Both the position numbers and the translations under genes were made by a program. The notes beneath the pieces are model-generated. The model worked only from the letters and a program-made list of their open reading frames with translations. It ran no database searches and was not told the DNA's origin. A stretch of 64,000 bases of DNA from Nageia nagi. Lineage: Eukaryota > Pinophyta. Location: NCBI GenBank assembly GCA_050084985.1, contig JBITNC010000001.1, positions 135,532,001-135,596,000 on the forward strand. The letters are read 5' to 3'. Of the stretch, positions 24,551-36,470 are shown piece after piece (positions within the stretch are counted from its first letter, which is position 1; the number at the start of each line of letters is the position of its first letter).

Positions 24551-24782
24551 GTGACTGTACCAAGAATAACCAAGATGGCACATAAAATACACGTGACTTT
24601 ACCAAGAGAGAGTTAAGAAGGCATAATAAATAAGCTTGACTTTACCAAGAGGGAGTTAAGCTATCACACAAATAAACTTGACTTTACCAAGAGTGAGTCA
24701 ATATATCACATAAATAATCTTGACTTTACCAAGAGTGAATCAAGATATCACACAAATAAACTTGACTTTACCAGAGGGAGCC
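24551..24782 (-). repeat. 42-bp minisatellite, six units
   Basis: Units start at 24551, 24593, 24635, 24677, 24719 and 24761, an exact 42-bp period. Each opens with a variant of CTTGACTTTACCAAGAG and continues to an ATCACACAAATAAA-like end. The last unit is partial. Units 3 to 5 are the most alike, as expected from recent local expansion. It lies in the tail of the pol-less element and has no counterpart in the sister element. Confidence 0.92.
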
Positions 24783-24978
24783 AAAAATGGATAAGTATAA
24801 GTCCATCTTAACCATGCTACTAGTTAAGAGGGAAATGATGAAATTGGTAGCATGAACCAATCAAAATGATGCAAATTTCATCAACCATATGTAAAGAATC
24901 CATCATCATGGATCAATCTTCCATCATTATGGAAGTATCTTCTATTGTCATGGAAGAAGAAAAGAGTGTGGCCACTAG

Positions 24979-25170
24979 TGCACTATAAGTCATTGCGAAG
25001 ATGTCAACCCAATACTTATAGTCACCAAAAGACACTTGGAGTTATGTTGCATTATAATTCATCATGGAGGATGCTAAACCAATACTTATAGTCAATAAAA
25101 AATACATAGATTTTATGGTGCACTATAAGTCATCACAAAGGATGTTAAGCCAATACTTATAGTCACCTAC
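24979..25170 (-). repeat. About 70-bp tandem repeat, three units
   Basis: Units start at 24979, 25048 and 25119 (69 and 71 bp). They share TGCACTATAAGTCAT, then a G/A-rich stretch, then CAATACTTATAGTCA. The third unit is shortened. Confidence 0.85.
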
Positions 25171-25220
25171 TATATATAAAACTTGTGTTGATTATCATTA
25201 CAAAGAGAGCATGCACATAT

Positions 25221-25520
25221 GAGTTCCTCACATATGGATAACTGAACAATACCAAAGTACACATAAGATTTCTTCACATATGGATAACTGAACAGTGCTA
25301 GAATGACCCAAAAATAGAGTATGCACATAAGAGTTCCTCACATATGAATAACTGAACAATGCCAAAAGACACATAAGAGTTCCTCACATATGGATAACTA
25401 AATAGTAAAAGATAGGCCAAAAAATAGAGTATGCACATATGAGTTCTTCACATATGGATAACTGAATAATGCCAAAAGGCATATAAGAGTTCCTCACATA
25501 TGGATAACTGAACAATGCAA
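25221..25520 (-). repeat. Higher-order repeat, period about 110 bp (45 + 65)
   Basis: GAGTTCCTCACATATGGATA and variants occur at 25221, 25266, 25331, 25377, 25441 and 25487. Spacing alternates 45/46 and 64/65, giving a dimer of 110 bp. The sister element has two adjacent copies of the same basic unit (39509-39600, 46 bp apart). The pol-less copy has therefore amplified it into a higher-order array. Confidence 0.9.
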
Positions 25521-26074
25521 GAGTGGCCAAGTTGTACAACAAGTTCCTCATGCAAAATGAACTTACCATAAAGGTGTACAACAAAATCAACACTATACAA
25601 CACAAAGCCATCAACAAAAGAGATTTGGATTGAGTAATATAACATAATCCACCAAAAATGGATCCACCTTCCCAACATGGAAGTAAAAAACAAAATGTAG
25701 ATGAACAAAGTTATAGTTGTTTCATCAAAAACTTGCTTGGATTTGAAAAAGTTTGCATATGTATATTACAATAGCCAATAAAGAATTCAATAAATATGCC
25801 CCTTGGAGGGCTATTTCACCAACTCTACTTTATAAAGGGGCTTGGTGAATAAAGGACATGTGTATTTGGTGTGGGAATGTCCATTCCATACTAGAGCAGT
25901 TGATTGTTGTGATTGAGATGGTAAGTCAACTTTGGTAGGACCCATAGAAGGTTGAGATGCTATGTCCTTTGGAATGTGAATACCAAAGTGTCAAAGGATA
26001 TCCTTATAATAGAAGGCTTTTTGGTTCCATTTTTCTTTTAATCATCTCATTCTATAATGGCTATTGCTTACATT
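25521..26074 (-). other. 3' internal region of the minus-strand Copia-family element
   Basis: No protein motif or tandem repeat was recognised beyond homology of its left part to the tail of the sister element (around 39420-39480). Confidence 0.5.
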
Positions 26075-26428
26075 TCATTTAAGTTGTATCTCAATCTCTT
26101 TAGCTTGTAACTGCCACATATTTTTCTCAACTAGTAGGTTATTGTACTCAACCAAGAGTTTATGGTAATATTGTATACATATAGTTTTCTCTTGTTGTAG
26201 CATATCATAATGATGAGCCATTATATCTAGCTCAACATTTGTGGTAGCCAATTTATGGCGAAGGTAGGCATTCTCTAAGTCTATCCATATGTTTATTTCC
26301 ATATCAAAACTCAGGGAAGAACTTCCCATGTGTGCAATAAAATTCTCTATAGAAGTCCTGATGATCAACCTATCGCTCATGATTAAACTATCCAACTTAA
26401 TAGTTAAAAAGAGAGAGAAAAATAACAT
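26075..26428 (-). CDS. Unrecognised 117-residue frame in the pol-less element
   Basis: This is the longest open frame of the element on its own strand. It begins MLFFSLFLTIKLDSLI and is rich in Leu, Ile, Met and charged residues. Its second half (YHKLLVEYNNLLVEKNMW) could form a coiled coil. No known Gag, Pol or host domain was recognised, and no zinc knuckle is present. It may be what is left of a gag-like or captured sequence, or a chance frame. Treat as hypothetical. Confidence 0.3.
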   Translation of the reverse strand: MLFFSLFLTIKLDSLIMSDRLIIRTSIENFIAHMGSSSLSFDMEINIWIDLENAYLRHKLATTNVELDIMAHHYDMLQQEKTICIQYYHKLLVEYNNLLVEKNMWQLQAKEIEIQLK

Positions 26429-28230
26429 AATGATGACTTAGTCATTATGCAACTTAGTGGTAATGTCATTATTGCCATCTTGACATGTATGACATCAATC
26501 AATTAAATGAGTAGTAGGTGAGATATTTTATCACCACAAAATTTTTTCTTCAATTGTCATAATTATTATAATTTGAATATATCAAATCATATGTGTTATA
26601 AATAGTCATAAATTACCCTTTTTCATTTGATGCTTTGCATTTATAATTTGAGCTATTATTCATCATGGATGTGTCTCATTTTCATGACCTACTAAGTGAT
26701 CTTCAAGATAACATAATGCATTTCAGTGTTCATGCAACTTTAGAAAATCATGCTTTGATCATGTTTGAGGTTTTATTGCAACAATAGCTAGTATTTCTTC
26801 AATTTTACCTAGATGATAATTATAAGATTTGCATGATTTTGCATCTTAATCATGAGGATCATGTTCACCAATTATTTCATTTACTTAGTTAGCCTGATTG
26901 GACATGGCATATAATGATTTATACCCCATTCAATTGCTATCTATTGTAATTTGTATGCTACATTGGATCACCTTCTTTACATCCATAGGAGTATTTTGAA
27001 CCACTCACTATAACATGGGTAGTTTATCATCATAGGCTCAATGGTCATCCATGTACTCTTTTTGTCTTGCTTGGCGAGGTGGACATCATATTTTGTGTCA
27101 TCAATTTTCATTTTCTTATCACTTTCTACCTCTTTTACATCAATATATTTTAGGATTGGACACATCTAATGCTAGCATATCTGATAATGATGCTAATTCT
27201 TTAGATTCTAGTGACCATTTACTAGATTAGCATTAATCAAGCTGTAAGTGCCACCCACTTGGGCTTGTCAGTGGGAATATTTTCTAACATTTTAATAAAG
27301 TAAAGAACAAGGTCACATTAGTTATTATGCTTGTATGGTTGATCCATTTTGATGTTTCCATTTATGATCAATGATCTAGTTTGAAATTCTATAAATTCAT
27401 TGTATTCTAGTTGATCATCATCTTTTCACTTGTGTATGAAACCCTCAGAGATAGCTAACTCACTTTGTCATTCATCATGGATATGACCATTTTTCAAGGT
27501 CTTCTTATTGATCTTCTCAAAGAGGTTCCTTATTAACATATTCAAGGTCAATTCTTACAACATGCTTATACTGTATTGCAAACTATTATGTGATAAAATC
27601 TAGTTCGCATACAAGGTGATCGAAGTCTCTATTGATGGGCCATCTACTTTATCCATCATTTGGAGTATGTCGAGTAGTTGCAGCTCATACTCACACTTGT
27701 TTATCATCTGAACTAGAAATGGAAGATCATCCTTTATTGTTCATGGACATATTTTATCTTCCATTTTTTACACTATGCAGGTCCTATAAGGCTGCATCCT
27801 CATGAGGACTATCACCCTTATACTATTGCATTTATAGTACGGTGACAAGATCTCCATTAGGAGTCCACTTATGTTTCACAACTAATGTGAGAACTAGATC
27901 AATGGGTTTACTACCCATTTTTTGACATCAAGTGTCATTTTTCTCTAATTACTCATGATGTGTTATTCCATATACCTAGTTCTCCTATCATAGATCCTGA
28001 GAGTTCTAACTCCAACTCTCCCAATTATGTTTCTACTTAGTTTGGCTATCCACTTGGACATGTGAGTGAAACTTTTTAGAAATATTATTTTTATTTTTAT
28101 CTTGTATTAAATCATTTATTGGATAAAGTTTTAAATTCTCAATATAAGCTACAAATATAATAATTTTAATTTAATAACATCGTAAACAATGATGCACATA
28201 AAATAGAATAAAGCTAGTGCATAAAATATT
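26429..28230. other. Unclassified insert-like segment inside the pol-less element
   Basis: This 1.8-kb stretch stands where gag-pol lies in the sister element. Its plus strand, opposite to the element, reads as broken protein-like pieces: MDVSHFHDLLSDLQDNIMHF at about 26665, and CHFSLITHDVLFHIPSSP at about 27935. Stops interrupt every frame. The source is not recognised. It may be captured host or transposon sequence in antisense. Confidence 0.4.
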
Positions 28231-30933
28231 TCAAAATATAATGCACAAAATACTTAATTTTGAAGTATATACATTTTTTAAGGATGAGTGAACCCTCATG
28301 CTTGTAGAAAAAATCACCATAGCATAGCATAAAAAAGAATACCATTGAATATAGAGTGATATGGTTGAGGCTTCTTGTTTTGTCTAAAAATTAGGCCTTC
28401 ACCTGGATGCCCACATAAGAAAAGCCCAAGTCCTACCAATCCTCAACCAATTCCCCTTGGGCAGTAATATACTCTCATAAGGAGAAGTACTAGCTATTTT
28501 TTAAAGTTAAAACATTTATTGGATTGAACAAATTATTAATCTTGATTAGATTTCAAGTTGTCCTCCTAGGTTATCAGGATAATCTCTAAATGGATGTGCA
28601 AATATATGGTATCACTACACATATACCTATACACCTATTGGAGTTGAATCTAAACCAATAGAGGAATTAGAGAAAATTAAGCAATACAAACTTTTCACCA
28701 CTTTTATCATCGAACTTAAATGCTTCAATCCACCTATCCTCACCTCATGGCTCCCCAAACAAGTCATGTTACTAAATGTACGTGCGAATGTGTTCATTTT
28801 AGGGGGTTGCTCATATCAGTATTTACATTTTGGCATAAGAAAATAAATCAAAATGCAAAATATGAAATAAAATAGTATAAGTAAAATATCATCCATTCAA
28901 TAACTTGAAACCTAAGTGTCCAATGGGTTTGGTTCATCAATCCCTAAAGGATATCTTTACATCAATCCTTATTTTGCATAAGTCCATTAACTTTGCATAA
29001 GAGCATGCATCAATCCTATAAGTATAAGTATGCATTATTAACTTAAACAAGTATGCATCAATATAAAAATTTAAGCATGCATTATTGCTTCATAAGAACT
29101 AGAATTTAAGAGGAATAATCATGCATTTTTTAAGTCATAAGCATGCATCTTCAAAACTTTTAAGTCCTAAGCATTGACTTAAAAAATTAAGTACTAAGCA
29201 TACATTTATTAACTTTAACAAATAAGTATTAAGCATGCATAAAAAAAATTTAATAAAAATATAAGCATTTATCTTAAAAAATTAAGTACTAAGCATGCAC
29301 TAAGCATAAGTACTAATCTTAAGCATACATTGCTTTAAACTTAAAAGTATGCATTTAAGTAAGTGAAAAAAAAAACTCTTTTTAATGTTAACAATTTTAA
29401 GTAAAGAAATACATCATTTATCTTAAAAAATTGAAGTACTAAGCATGTCTTATTAACTTCAAAATATAAATACTTAAAAAATACATGTAAAAAATTAAAT
29501 CAAATACTCACATCTTGCCCCCTTTTGACTTAAAACACAAGATCCCTTAAAACAAGTAGGTATGGAAAAATAGGGCAACATTGAAAAAAAAAAAAGGAGT
29601 GCATAAGATAGGTAGGCATGGAAACAATTATGACTAGTGTGGGTTCGGTGAGGAGAAAGGAGAAGAAGTCAACCATAGGTGTCATTGTTAATACATAGGT
29701 AATAGGAGACACCTCATTCATTAGTAGCCAATAAATAGGGAAAACTTCTTCTTCTACTGACCCTAGTATAGGAATGCAATCCCATGGATTCCATTAAATT
29801 ATTTTGAGTAAGAGATAGTTACTTCTCTACTTTAATTAAAGGAGGGGAGGGATATTGTTTATTATAATACCCACTCATGAAGGGGTAGGTTACATACTCT
29901 AGTTCATGCTCCCTCCTTGGGGATTGATAATTGTAAGAGCGATTGAGAGCAAGTTGGGAAATCACCAACTTCTTACCCCTAGGATCATTGGGTCTTTAGT
30001 AGACCACCTACTATTAGGATCCAAGTGAAATGCTTTAGAATCTAGATTTAGACCTGAAATGTAGATCTCCCCTCTATTCGAGAGAAGCTGAAGCACACCA
30101 TTATATCCAATATTTTATTGCAAAGAATAGGGGACCCTATTAATCTATTCGATAGATACCATTCTCTATAAGTGAAGGTGGCCTTGGGAGGAATTAATGA
30201 ATTGATTAGGGGATTCAAAAAACCTTTTTCATTGATCTCATTTTTATGCTTAAATGATATAAAGGATCGAATGCATTTTGTTTGGCCTCAAGTAGTCAGG
30301 GATTAGAAACAATTTGACTTGCACGAATCAAAATCCAAGATAAGGTGACAAATTGGTCCCCCTACTATTACTAATCTAACCACCATGAATTAATCTATTG
30401 CCATAAGTAAATTCATAATCTATTGCTCATGCCGACTACTCATCCCTCTAATGAGTGCACTTGACGCTTGTATCTAAGCCATTCCAAATCGATCGCTAAG
30501 TAAGATTAATCAATGTTTATGTGTAGTAAATGAAAGGCTCCATGCTCATGGCACCAATGAGTGACCACCACAACCACAACCATAGGCATAGGGGAGGTCT
30601 CAGTAAGTGCTCCATGAGGAGGTTACCATCATCAAATTTTTTTTTGTGTTTTATTTGTTTTAAATACCATTGAATTTTTCAATTATGTAAATAAAAAAAA
30701 TTGTACAAGAAGTTTATTGTAAATTTTAATAAAAATTTTGAATTAAAAAGCTGAAAATAGCCCTCTTTTGTTTGTAAAAAAAAATATATAGGTCGCCCAT
30801 GCAAAGGTGGATGTAAATATAGAAATATATATCTATATATATACACATTAAAAAAAAGTATTTAAAAAAAAATATTTATGTGAAGCCACCTCAACAAGAC
30901 GTAGGTTAAGAGCTTTCTCTCAACAATGAATAG

Positions 30934-30980
<47 letters not shown>

Positions 30981-31295
30981 GTAATTTTCATATACTAATA
31001 TTCTTACTAAAAGATAACAATATGTTAAGCAAAAAAATTACATTTAACATGAGTTAGTATAAGAAAACAAATTATATCACTATTTCAACCATAGTTTGTA
31101 AAAAAAAATGAACTAACATATGTTACAAGATATGTTAGTATCAGTAATGAGTAAAAAAATAACTAAGAAGGAGGGTAATTATACCTTTTCTTAGTCTTTA
31201 CCTCAACAAGACTTCAAGATGGAAAGGAAGAAGATCTCTAAGACATTTGAAGAAGAGCTTTCAACTTAAGAATGTAAAGAAGAGCCTCCAACTAA
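28231..31295 (-). other. Long leader of the minus-strand Copia-family element
   Basis: This is the reverse-complement relative of 33146-35460 in the sister element. It contains a region of recurring AAGCATGCAT and TAAGTACTAAGC motifs (about 28970-29480), a block at 28380-28500 matching the sister's 35115-35245, and a TA run. No reading frame with a recognisable domain is present. Confidence 0.75.
30935..30978. repeat. (TA)n microsatellite
   Basis: About 22 uninterrupted TA units inside the leader of the minus-strand Copia-family element. Confidence 0.97.
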
Positions 31296-31310
31296 GATCT
31301 GATACCAATT
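31296..31310 (-). other. Primer-binding site of the minus-strand Copia-family element
   Basis: On the minus strand this reads AATTGGTATCAGATC, containing TGGTATCAGA of the initiator Met tRNA site. It abuts the 5' LTR. Confidence 0.88.
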
Positions 31311-31786
31311 TAAAGGATCTAACACTAACAAGATAATTCTTAAACTACCAAGATCACATAAAAGCTCATAATTACATCTAACAAATACACTAAGCAATCT
31401 CACAACATAAGATGTAAAGTGGTTCCTCCAATTAGGAGTACATCCACTAACTAGATCTTTACTTCTTTCACAAATACAACTCTCTCACAATCCTCCTAAT
31501 CTCAACTCCTACTCTTCTATCCTATAGCACAACCTTACTCCATAATTGATGTGTCATTACAAAGAGGGAGCCTTCTATTTATAGGCTAAAATCCCTCCTT
31601 GGATGACCTAAGCATGACATGCACATCTTTTACCCAAGGGGCATGCTCATGACTTGGAGTGTAGGACAAGTTACATTATTATATTCACTAAAATACTTAA
31701 GGTAACAAGTAATACCCTTAAGCATTAGTTAATTTACATAGAAGATTTAACACAACCTTTATAATAATGCATTATACATTCCAACA
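31311..31786 (-). repeat. 5' LTR of the minus-strand Copia-family element
   Basis: 476 bp, colinear with 23327-23802. The flanking TATCC (31787-31791) pairs with 23322-23326. Confidence 0.93.
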
Positions 31787-32632
31787 TATCCTACCTATAA
31801 GTCATCAATCTCTCTCCTTTTAACCTCCAAAGAATGTGGGTACATGTACCCTTTGGCACTTAACACCCAACATGTTAGGGAAATATCTCCTGGGTCTTCT
31901 TGACCAATCTGTAAGCCAACTGACCTCATGAATTTGATCTTCTCATAGGCCTAAACATAAAGAAGACTTGCATGTGCTACCATGATATTGAACTTGTCAA
32001 TGCTCATAAAGTTGTAAAGATCTCGATACAATTGTGCCAAAACCAATGTCCCCCATGCAAACTGTGTGCCTCTCACACACATCTCTTGGGCAACCCAAAC
32101 CAATCTGAATGAAAAAGAGGAACTACTCTTATTTGGATATAAGTATTTCAATATAATGGTAGCAATGTGGAGCCATAGTTATCTTCCTAGTTACGCAAAC
32201 TAGTACACCTCTGCTAACATGACTACTTGATGCCCCCAGTCATGATCACCTTCTTCGATAAACCATAAAGTTAGTTACTTTTGCATGTTATTATTTGAGA
32301 CCTTCATCTAGTGTAGCAATATTTCCCTAATGTGAATCCTCCATATAAGGTAAACATCTAGCAATGTGATGGTCATTTCATTTGGGGATAGGTGAAAGGT
32401 ATTGAAATCTAGATCACAGCGCTCTGGTAGCACTGTCAAGAGTGGCATTTCTTGCTAGATGTGTCCAGTAATGGCTAGGTTTGCTAGCTCACATCATGTG
32501 AGTATGTCATCGGAATGATTCATCCTTAGCCATATCCTATCCTTCTCTAGCATGATTATAGCCATGGGTTCACCTTGAATTAAGACCTTGCATTCCTACA
32601 AGGGGAAAAATAAATATATTACAACTAAAATT
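31787..32632 (-). pseudogene. PMD-type antisense gene, central exon
   Basis: The plant mobile domain occurs in host genes such as MAIN/MAIL and in transposons; its biochemical role is poorly known. An acceptor (CCTTGTAG/GAATG, AG at 32597-32596) opens the exon, with intron sequence on its right. The frame reads ERCDLDFNTFHLSPNEMTIT and LLDVYLIWRI, the signature of the domain (usually ETHTFHLPxGExTITLxDV). It continues LVWVAQEMCVRGTQFAWGT, then LVLAQLYRDL, then VAHASLLYVWAYEKI, the helix with a conserved W near the end. Stops occur at about six places. The exon is cut at its left end by the element at 23327-31786 and continues in frame beyond it. Confidence 0.82.
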
Positions 32633-33131
32633 TGTTAGAATGTATAATGTATTATTGTAAAGGTTTGTAATAATCTTCTACATAAGTTCACTAATACTTA
32701 AGGGTATCATTTTATACCTTAAGTATTTAAGTTAATATGATAATGTAACTTATCCTACACTCCATGTCATGAGCATGCCCCCTTGGGTAAAAGGATGTGC
32801 ATGTCATGCTTTTGTACATTAGGTAAAAGGGTTATCCAAAGAGGAATTTTGGCCTATAAATAGAAGGCTCCCTCTTTGGATAAAACACCAATTTTTGAAG
32901 TAAAGTTATGCTATAGGATAGTGTTTAGGAGATGAGATTAGTAGAATTGTAAGAGATTCATGTTTGTGAATGAAGTGAGATCTAGTTAGTGGATGTACTC
33001 CTAGTTGGAGGAACCACTTTATCTCTTGTGTTATCTTTATGAGATTGTCTACTTTGAGTTATTTAGATGTGAGTTTGAGTCATGAGATCTTAGTAGTTTA
33101 GGATTATTCTTGTTATATTACAAACCCTTCA
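32633..33131 (+). repeat. 5' LTR of the plus-strand Copia element
   Basis: Begins TGTTAGAATG and ends AAACCCTTCA. Colinear with 40072-40573 and, reversed, with the LTRs of the 23327-31786 element. Confidence 0.95.
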
Positions 33132-33133
33132 TT

Positions 33134-33145
33134 TGGTATCAGAGC
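33134..33145 (+). other. Primer-binding site, initiator Met tRNA
   Basis: TGGTATCAGAGC, a perfect match to the usual plant Met site, two bases after the 5' LTR. Confidence 0.95.
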
Positions 33146-35460
33146 TCCATGGAGGCTCCTCTCTACATCCTTGGTGTTGAGGCTCTGCATCTTCAACTTG
33201 GAGATCCTCATTATCTATCTTTCACTCTATTGTGAGGTAAAAGTGATTCAAGGTATAATATTACTTCACTTTATCTTGGATTACTAAGATATTTTGTGTG
33301 TTATGTTAGTCCTTTTGTTATGGCAATATATGCCTAAAGAAGCAATATATTATGATGCAATATTCCTTTACTTATACTAATATGTCTTATTGTTAGTAGC
33401 AATTTTAAATTTACCTATTATATTGTTATAATTATACATATTTTTTAATTTGGAGATTTTGTTTTTGTATATCAAAACTTTGAGTAAAAAAAAATATATA
33501 TATATAATACTTTGTTCTTCTTCAAAAAGTATATCAAAAATTCAATAAAAAGGTTTATATATATATATATATATTTGAATTTTTTTCTCCAATAAATATG
33601 TATATTTTTTTAATTTTTTTTTGGTTGGGGCTTCTATAGTATGAATGTATACTAAATCAGATCAGATAACATAAAATTTTCTTTGAATGCTTGAAATATC
33701 ATAAAACTTATGTTGAAATTTAATTTAGTTCAAGGGGAGGTCGACCATCTTCTGCCCAACCAAGCCCCACTTCTCAGCTCCTCCATGATTTGGCAGATTT
33801 GCTCCTTGAGTTCTTCCCTACCGGTAGATTTAATAGAGTTTTTTTTTTTGTTTAATTCTAGCACCCATTGTGGGGCCTGAACCTGGCACCTATGCCTTTA
33901 TCCTAGAGTAGTAGCATAGAAAACCCCATGGCCCTCATGGCCTGTGTGTTAGCTTCTAAAACACCTCCTTCTTTCTTACCATTATCACCTCCTTCCTAGT
34001 CGACTTGCTGTAGGGTTTCTCCTCCATGGCACTCCTTACAATCCATGTAAAATATTGCATGTCTATCTATCTTTTTTATGCAAAGTTAACTTATGCAAAT
34101 AGGATGATGCATGCTTCTTATTTATTTATTTAAAATAATGCATGCTAAGTACTTATATTGCAATGTGATAGATAAATGCAAATTGAGGAAATCATGCATG
34201 TTTATGCCTCTTAAATGTTTGCCTTTAAATTCTTTATGAATGGACTAGTTCTTATGAAGAAATAATGCATGCTTGATTTTTTTGAAGTTATGGAATAATA
34301 AATGTTTACTTAAATTTTATTAAGTTATGGAATAATAAATGTTTACTTAAATTTTATTAAGTTATGGAATAATGCATGCTTAATGTTTTTTAAGTTATGA
34401 AATAATGCATGTTTACTTAAATTTTTTAACTTATGGATTGATGCATGCTTATTACTTATTTCTTTAAATAAATGATGCATGCTTATTACTTATTTTAATT
34501 TGCATACTTAATTTTTTAAGTTATGAGATTGATGCATGCTTACTTAAAATGTTTAAGCTATAATGCATGCTTATTACTTAAATTTTTTTAAGTTATGATG
34601 CATTTGATGACTCCCTATTTTACTTATGCAAAGTATGGATTTGACTTGTCCAAATAAGGAATGATGTAAAGATATTCTTTAGGGGTTGGTAAATAAAACC
34701 TATTGGACTCTTAGGTTTCAAAAATTACAAATGGTTGATATTTTTTACTTATGCTCTTTTACTTCATGTTTCGTATTTTGCTTTATTTACTTATGCAAAA
34801 ATGCAAATATTGAAATGAGCAACCCCCTAAAATGAACATATACATACATACATTCTACAACATGACTTATTTGGGGAGCCATGAGGTGAGGATAGGTGGA
34901 ATGGAGCCTTTAAGTCCAATGATCCAAATGGTGAAAATTCTATACTTCTCAATTGCCCTAAGTCCTCTATTGGTCTGGATATAACTCCAATAGGTGGATA
35001 GGTATATGTGTAATGATACCACATGTTTACACATCAATTCAAGGATTATCTTGATAACCTAGAAGAAAAATTGAAATATAATTAAGATTAATAATTTGGC
35101 TATTCCAATATATGTCATAACCTTAAAAAATAGTACGTACTTCTCCTTGTGAGAGTATAATACTACCCAAGGTGAACTAGTTAAGGACTGGTAGTACTTA
35201 GACTCCTCTTGTGTGAGCATATAAGTGAAGACCTAATTTTAGATAAAAAAACAAATCTCAACAATATCACTCTACATCTATATTTCTTGGTGATGAGAAA
35301 TGTATTTGGGTACTTGGGTTGTATGAGTTGTAAATTATTTGCACTAGTGAATCAAAATAAGCATGTCTTAGTTAATTAAATGTAACATGTATTACTTACT
35401 TGGTTAAAATATAACATATAATATTGTTTATTGAACCATATGCTTATTATTTTTCACATT
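33146..35460 (+). other. Long leader of the plus-strand Copia element
   Basis: About 2.3 kb without a coding motif. It contains TA-rich runs near 33490 and 33560, the ATGCATGC-rich repeat zone at 34080-34610, and a block at 35115-35245 shared in reverse orientation with the sister element. Confidence 0.75.
34080..34610 (+). repeat. ATGCATGC-rich leader repeats with a 37-bp tandem core
   Basis: Variants of AATGATGCATGCTTACTTA recur throughout. At 34285-34375 a 37-bp unit beginning AAGTTATGGAATAATAAATG is repeated at an exact 37-bp step, then continues with ATGCATGC substituted. The same motif family in reverse fills 28970-29480 of the sister element. It predates the split of the two copies. 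Confidence 0.88.
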
Positions 35461-35469
35461 CTTATGTAG

Positions 35470-36470
35470 CAAATGGGAGACTCTTTTTTACCCAAACACA
35501 TTCTTGATGGTTGCAAATTTGTCATTTAGAAACCTTAGATGAGAGCAGATTTAGAGGTAAGAAAGCTTTAGCAAATAGTGAATGAGAACCTTGTACATCC
35601 TACAAATGAGAAGGCACTAGAGGCTTACAACACAAAGAATGCATTGGAAACCTCCATGATCTTTCATGTAGTTTTAGATGATGTGCTCCTGATGATTTTC
35701 TCTTCAACCTCGATAAGGAAGCTTGGGATACGCTTAAGTAAATCTAACTTGGTTCAAAGTTTTTAAGAAGGTTTACCATTCTTCAAAAAATGCTTCAATC
35801 TCATTAAGAGGAAGATAAAAATGTGGCTATCTACTTGAACAAAATCATTAACCTTAGGACCCAACTTGTTGCTTGTGGATGCAATTGGATTAATGATGAG
35901 TTCATGGTCATTATCATTCTCCAAAGCCTTTCTTCAAAGTTTGGCAACTTTGTGATGATTATGGAAATAAAGCTTGATGATGAAGAATAAGTCTTCTCCC
36001 TTGAGAACCTTTCTAGGCTCTTTTTGAAGCATGAGAAAACCTTTAATAAAAAGGTGTTGATTTCTTCTCCTAAGGATAATAATGTTGCTTTAAGAGTTAT
36101 CAAAACTTATTTCAAGAAGAAATTCAATCATAAGAAATATTATCCTTCTTTCTCCAAAATATTTGAGAAAAGAGGCAACTACAACAATAGGAACAACATC
36201 GATAGTAGCAAGAATAATGGCAACAACAACCACTTCAAGCAAAGAGATGGAAAAGGCAAAGTAAACAATCCAAATTCTAAGATAAAATTTGATAGAAATT
36301 GTAACTGTTGTGGCCTTCAATGTCATAAAGAAATTGATTGCTACAAAAGGAAAAGAGGGAAAAAGTTCAAGGGTAATGTAAATGTAAAGAAATTCAAAGG
36401 GAAGGAGAATATAAAAGTTGGATTTATTGATATGTTCTACTCCATGCCTTGCAATTTTTTAACTAATTAG
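35470..36470 (+). pseudogene. Copia gag, broken
   Basis: The frame starts near MGDSFLPK (35474) and shows the Copia Gag pattern: AYNTKNALETSMIFHVV at about 35630, then LNKIINLRTQLVACGC after a shift. From 36024 a long clean frame includes SKNNGNNNHFKQRDGKGK, a basic linker. It ends in a zinc knuckle CNCCGLQCHKEIDC (about 36302-36343) with all four ligands at the right spacing (C-x2-C-x4-H-x4-C). The tail is very Lys-rich. Gag would bind and package RNA. Two or more stops in the first half break the protein. Confidence 0.85.

Larger units (their letters stand above)
23327..31786 (-). mobile_element. Non-autonomous Copia-family LTR element, minus strand, TSD TATCC
   Basis: Two 476-bp LTRs flank an 8.46-kb element, and TATCC is duplicated at 23322-23326 and 31787-31791. 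The 5' LTR is at right, followed leftward by an initiator-Met-type primer site and a long leader. The LTRs, leader and tail are reverse-complement relatives of the plus-strand element at 32633-40573, so both belong to one family. This copy shows no protease, integrase, RT or RNase H. In their place are unclassified sequence and several tandem arrays. It was therefore mobilised in trans. LTRs differ by roughly 6-8% by eye. It is inserted in the antisense PMD frame of the host element. Confidence 0.9.

Noticed and set aside
13634-24782. A link between the two 42-bp arrays because they share a period
   Set aside because: The unit sequences (TnCCCATACATTGCTCA and CTTGACTTTACCAAGAG) are unrelated; the equal period is taken as coincidence.
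24551-25520. A CRISPR-like array
   Set aside because: Units are contiguous tandem repeats without unique spacers, and the window is plant nuclear DNA inside a retrotransposon.
29530-29721. A minus-strand frame in the Copia-family leader
   Set aside because: Short, hydrophobic low-complexity reading in untranslated leader sequence; no motif.
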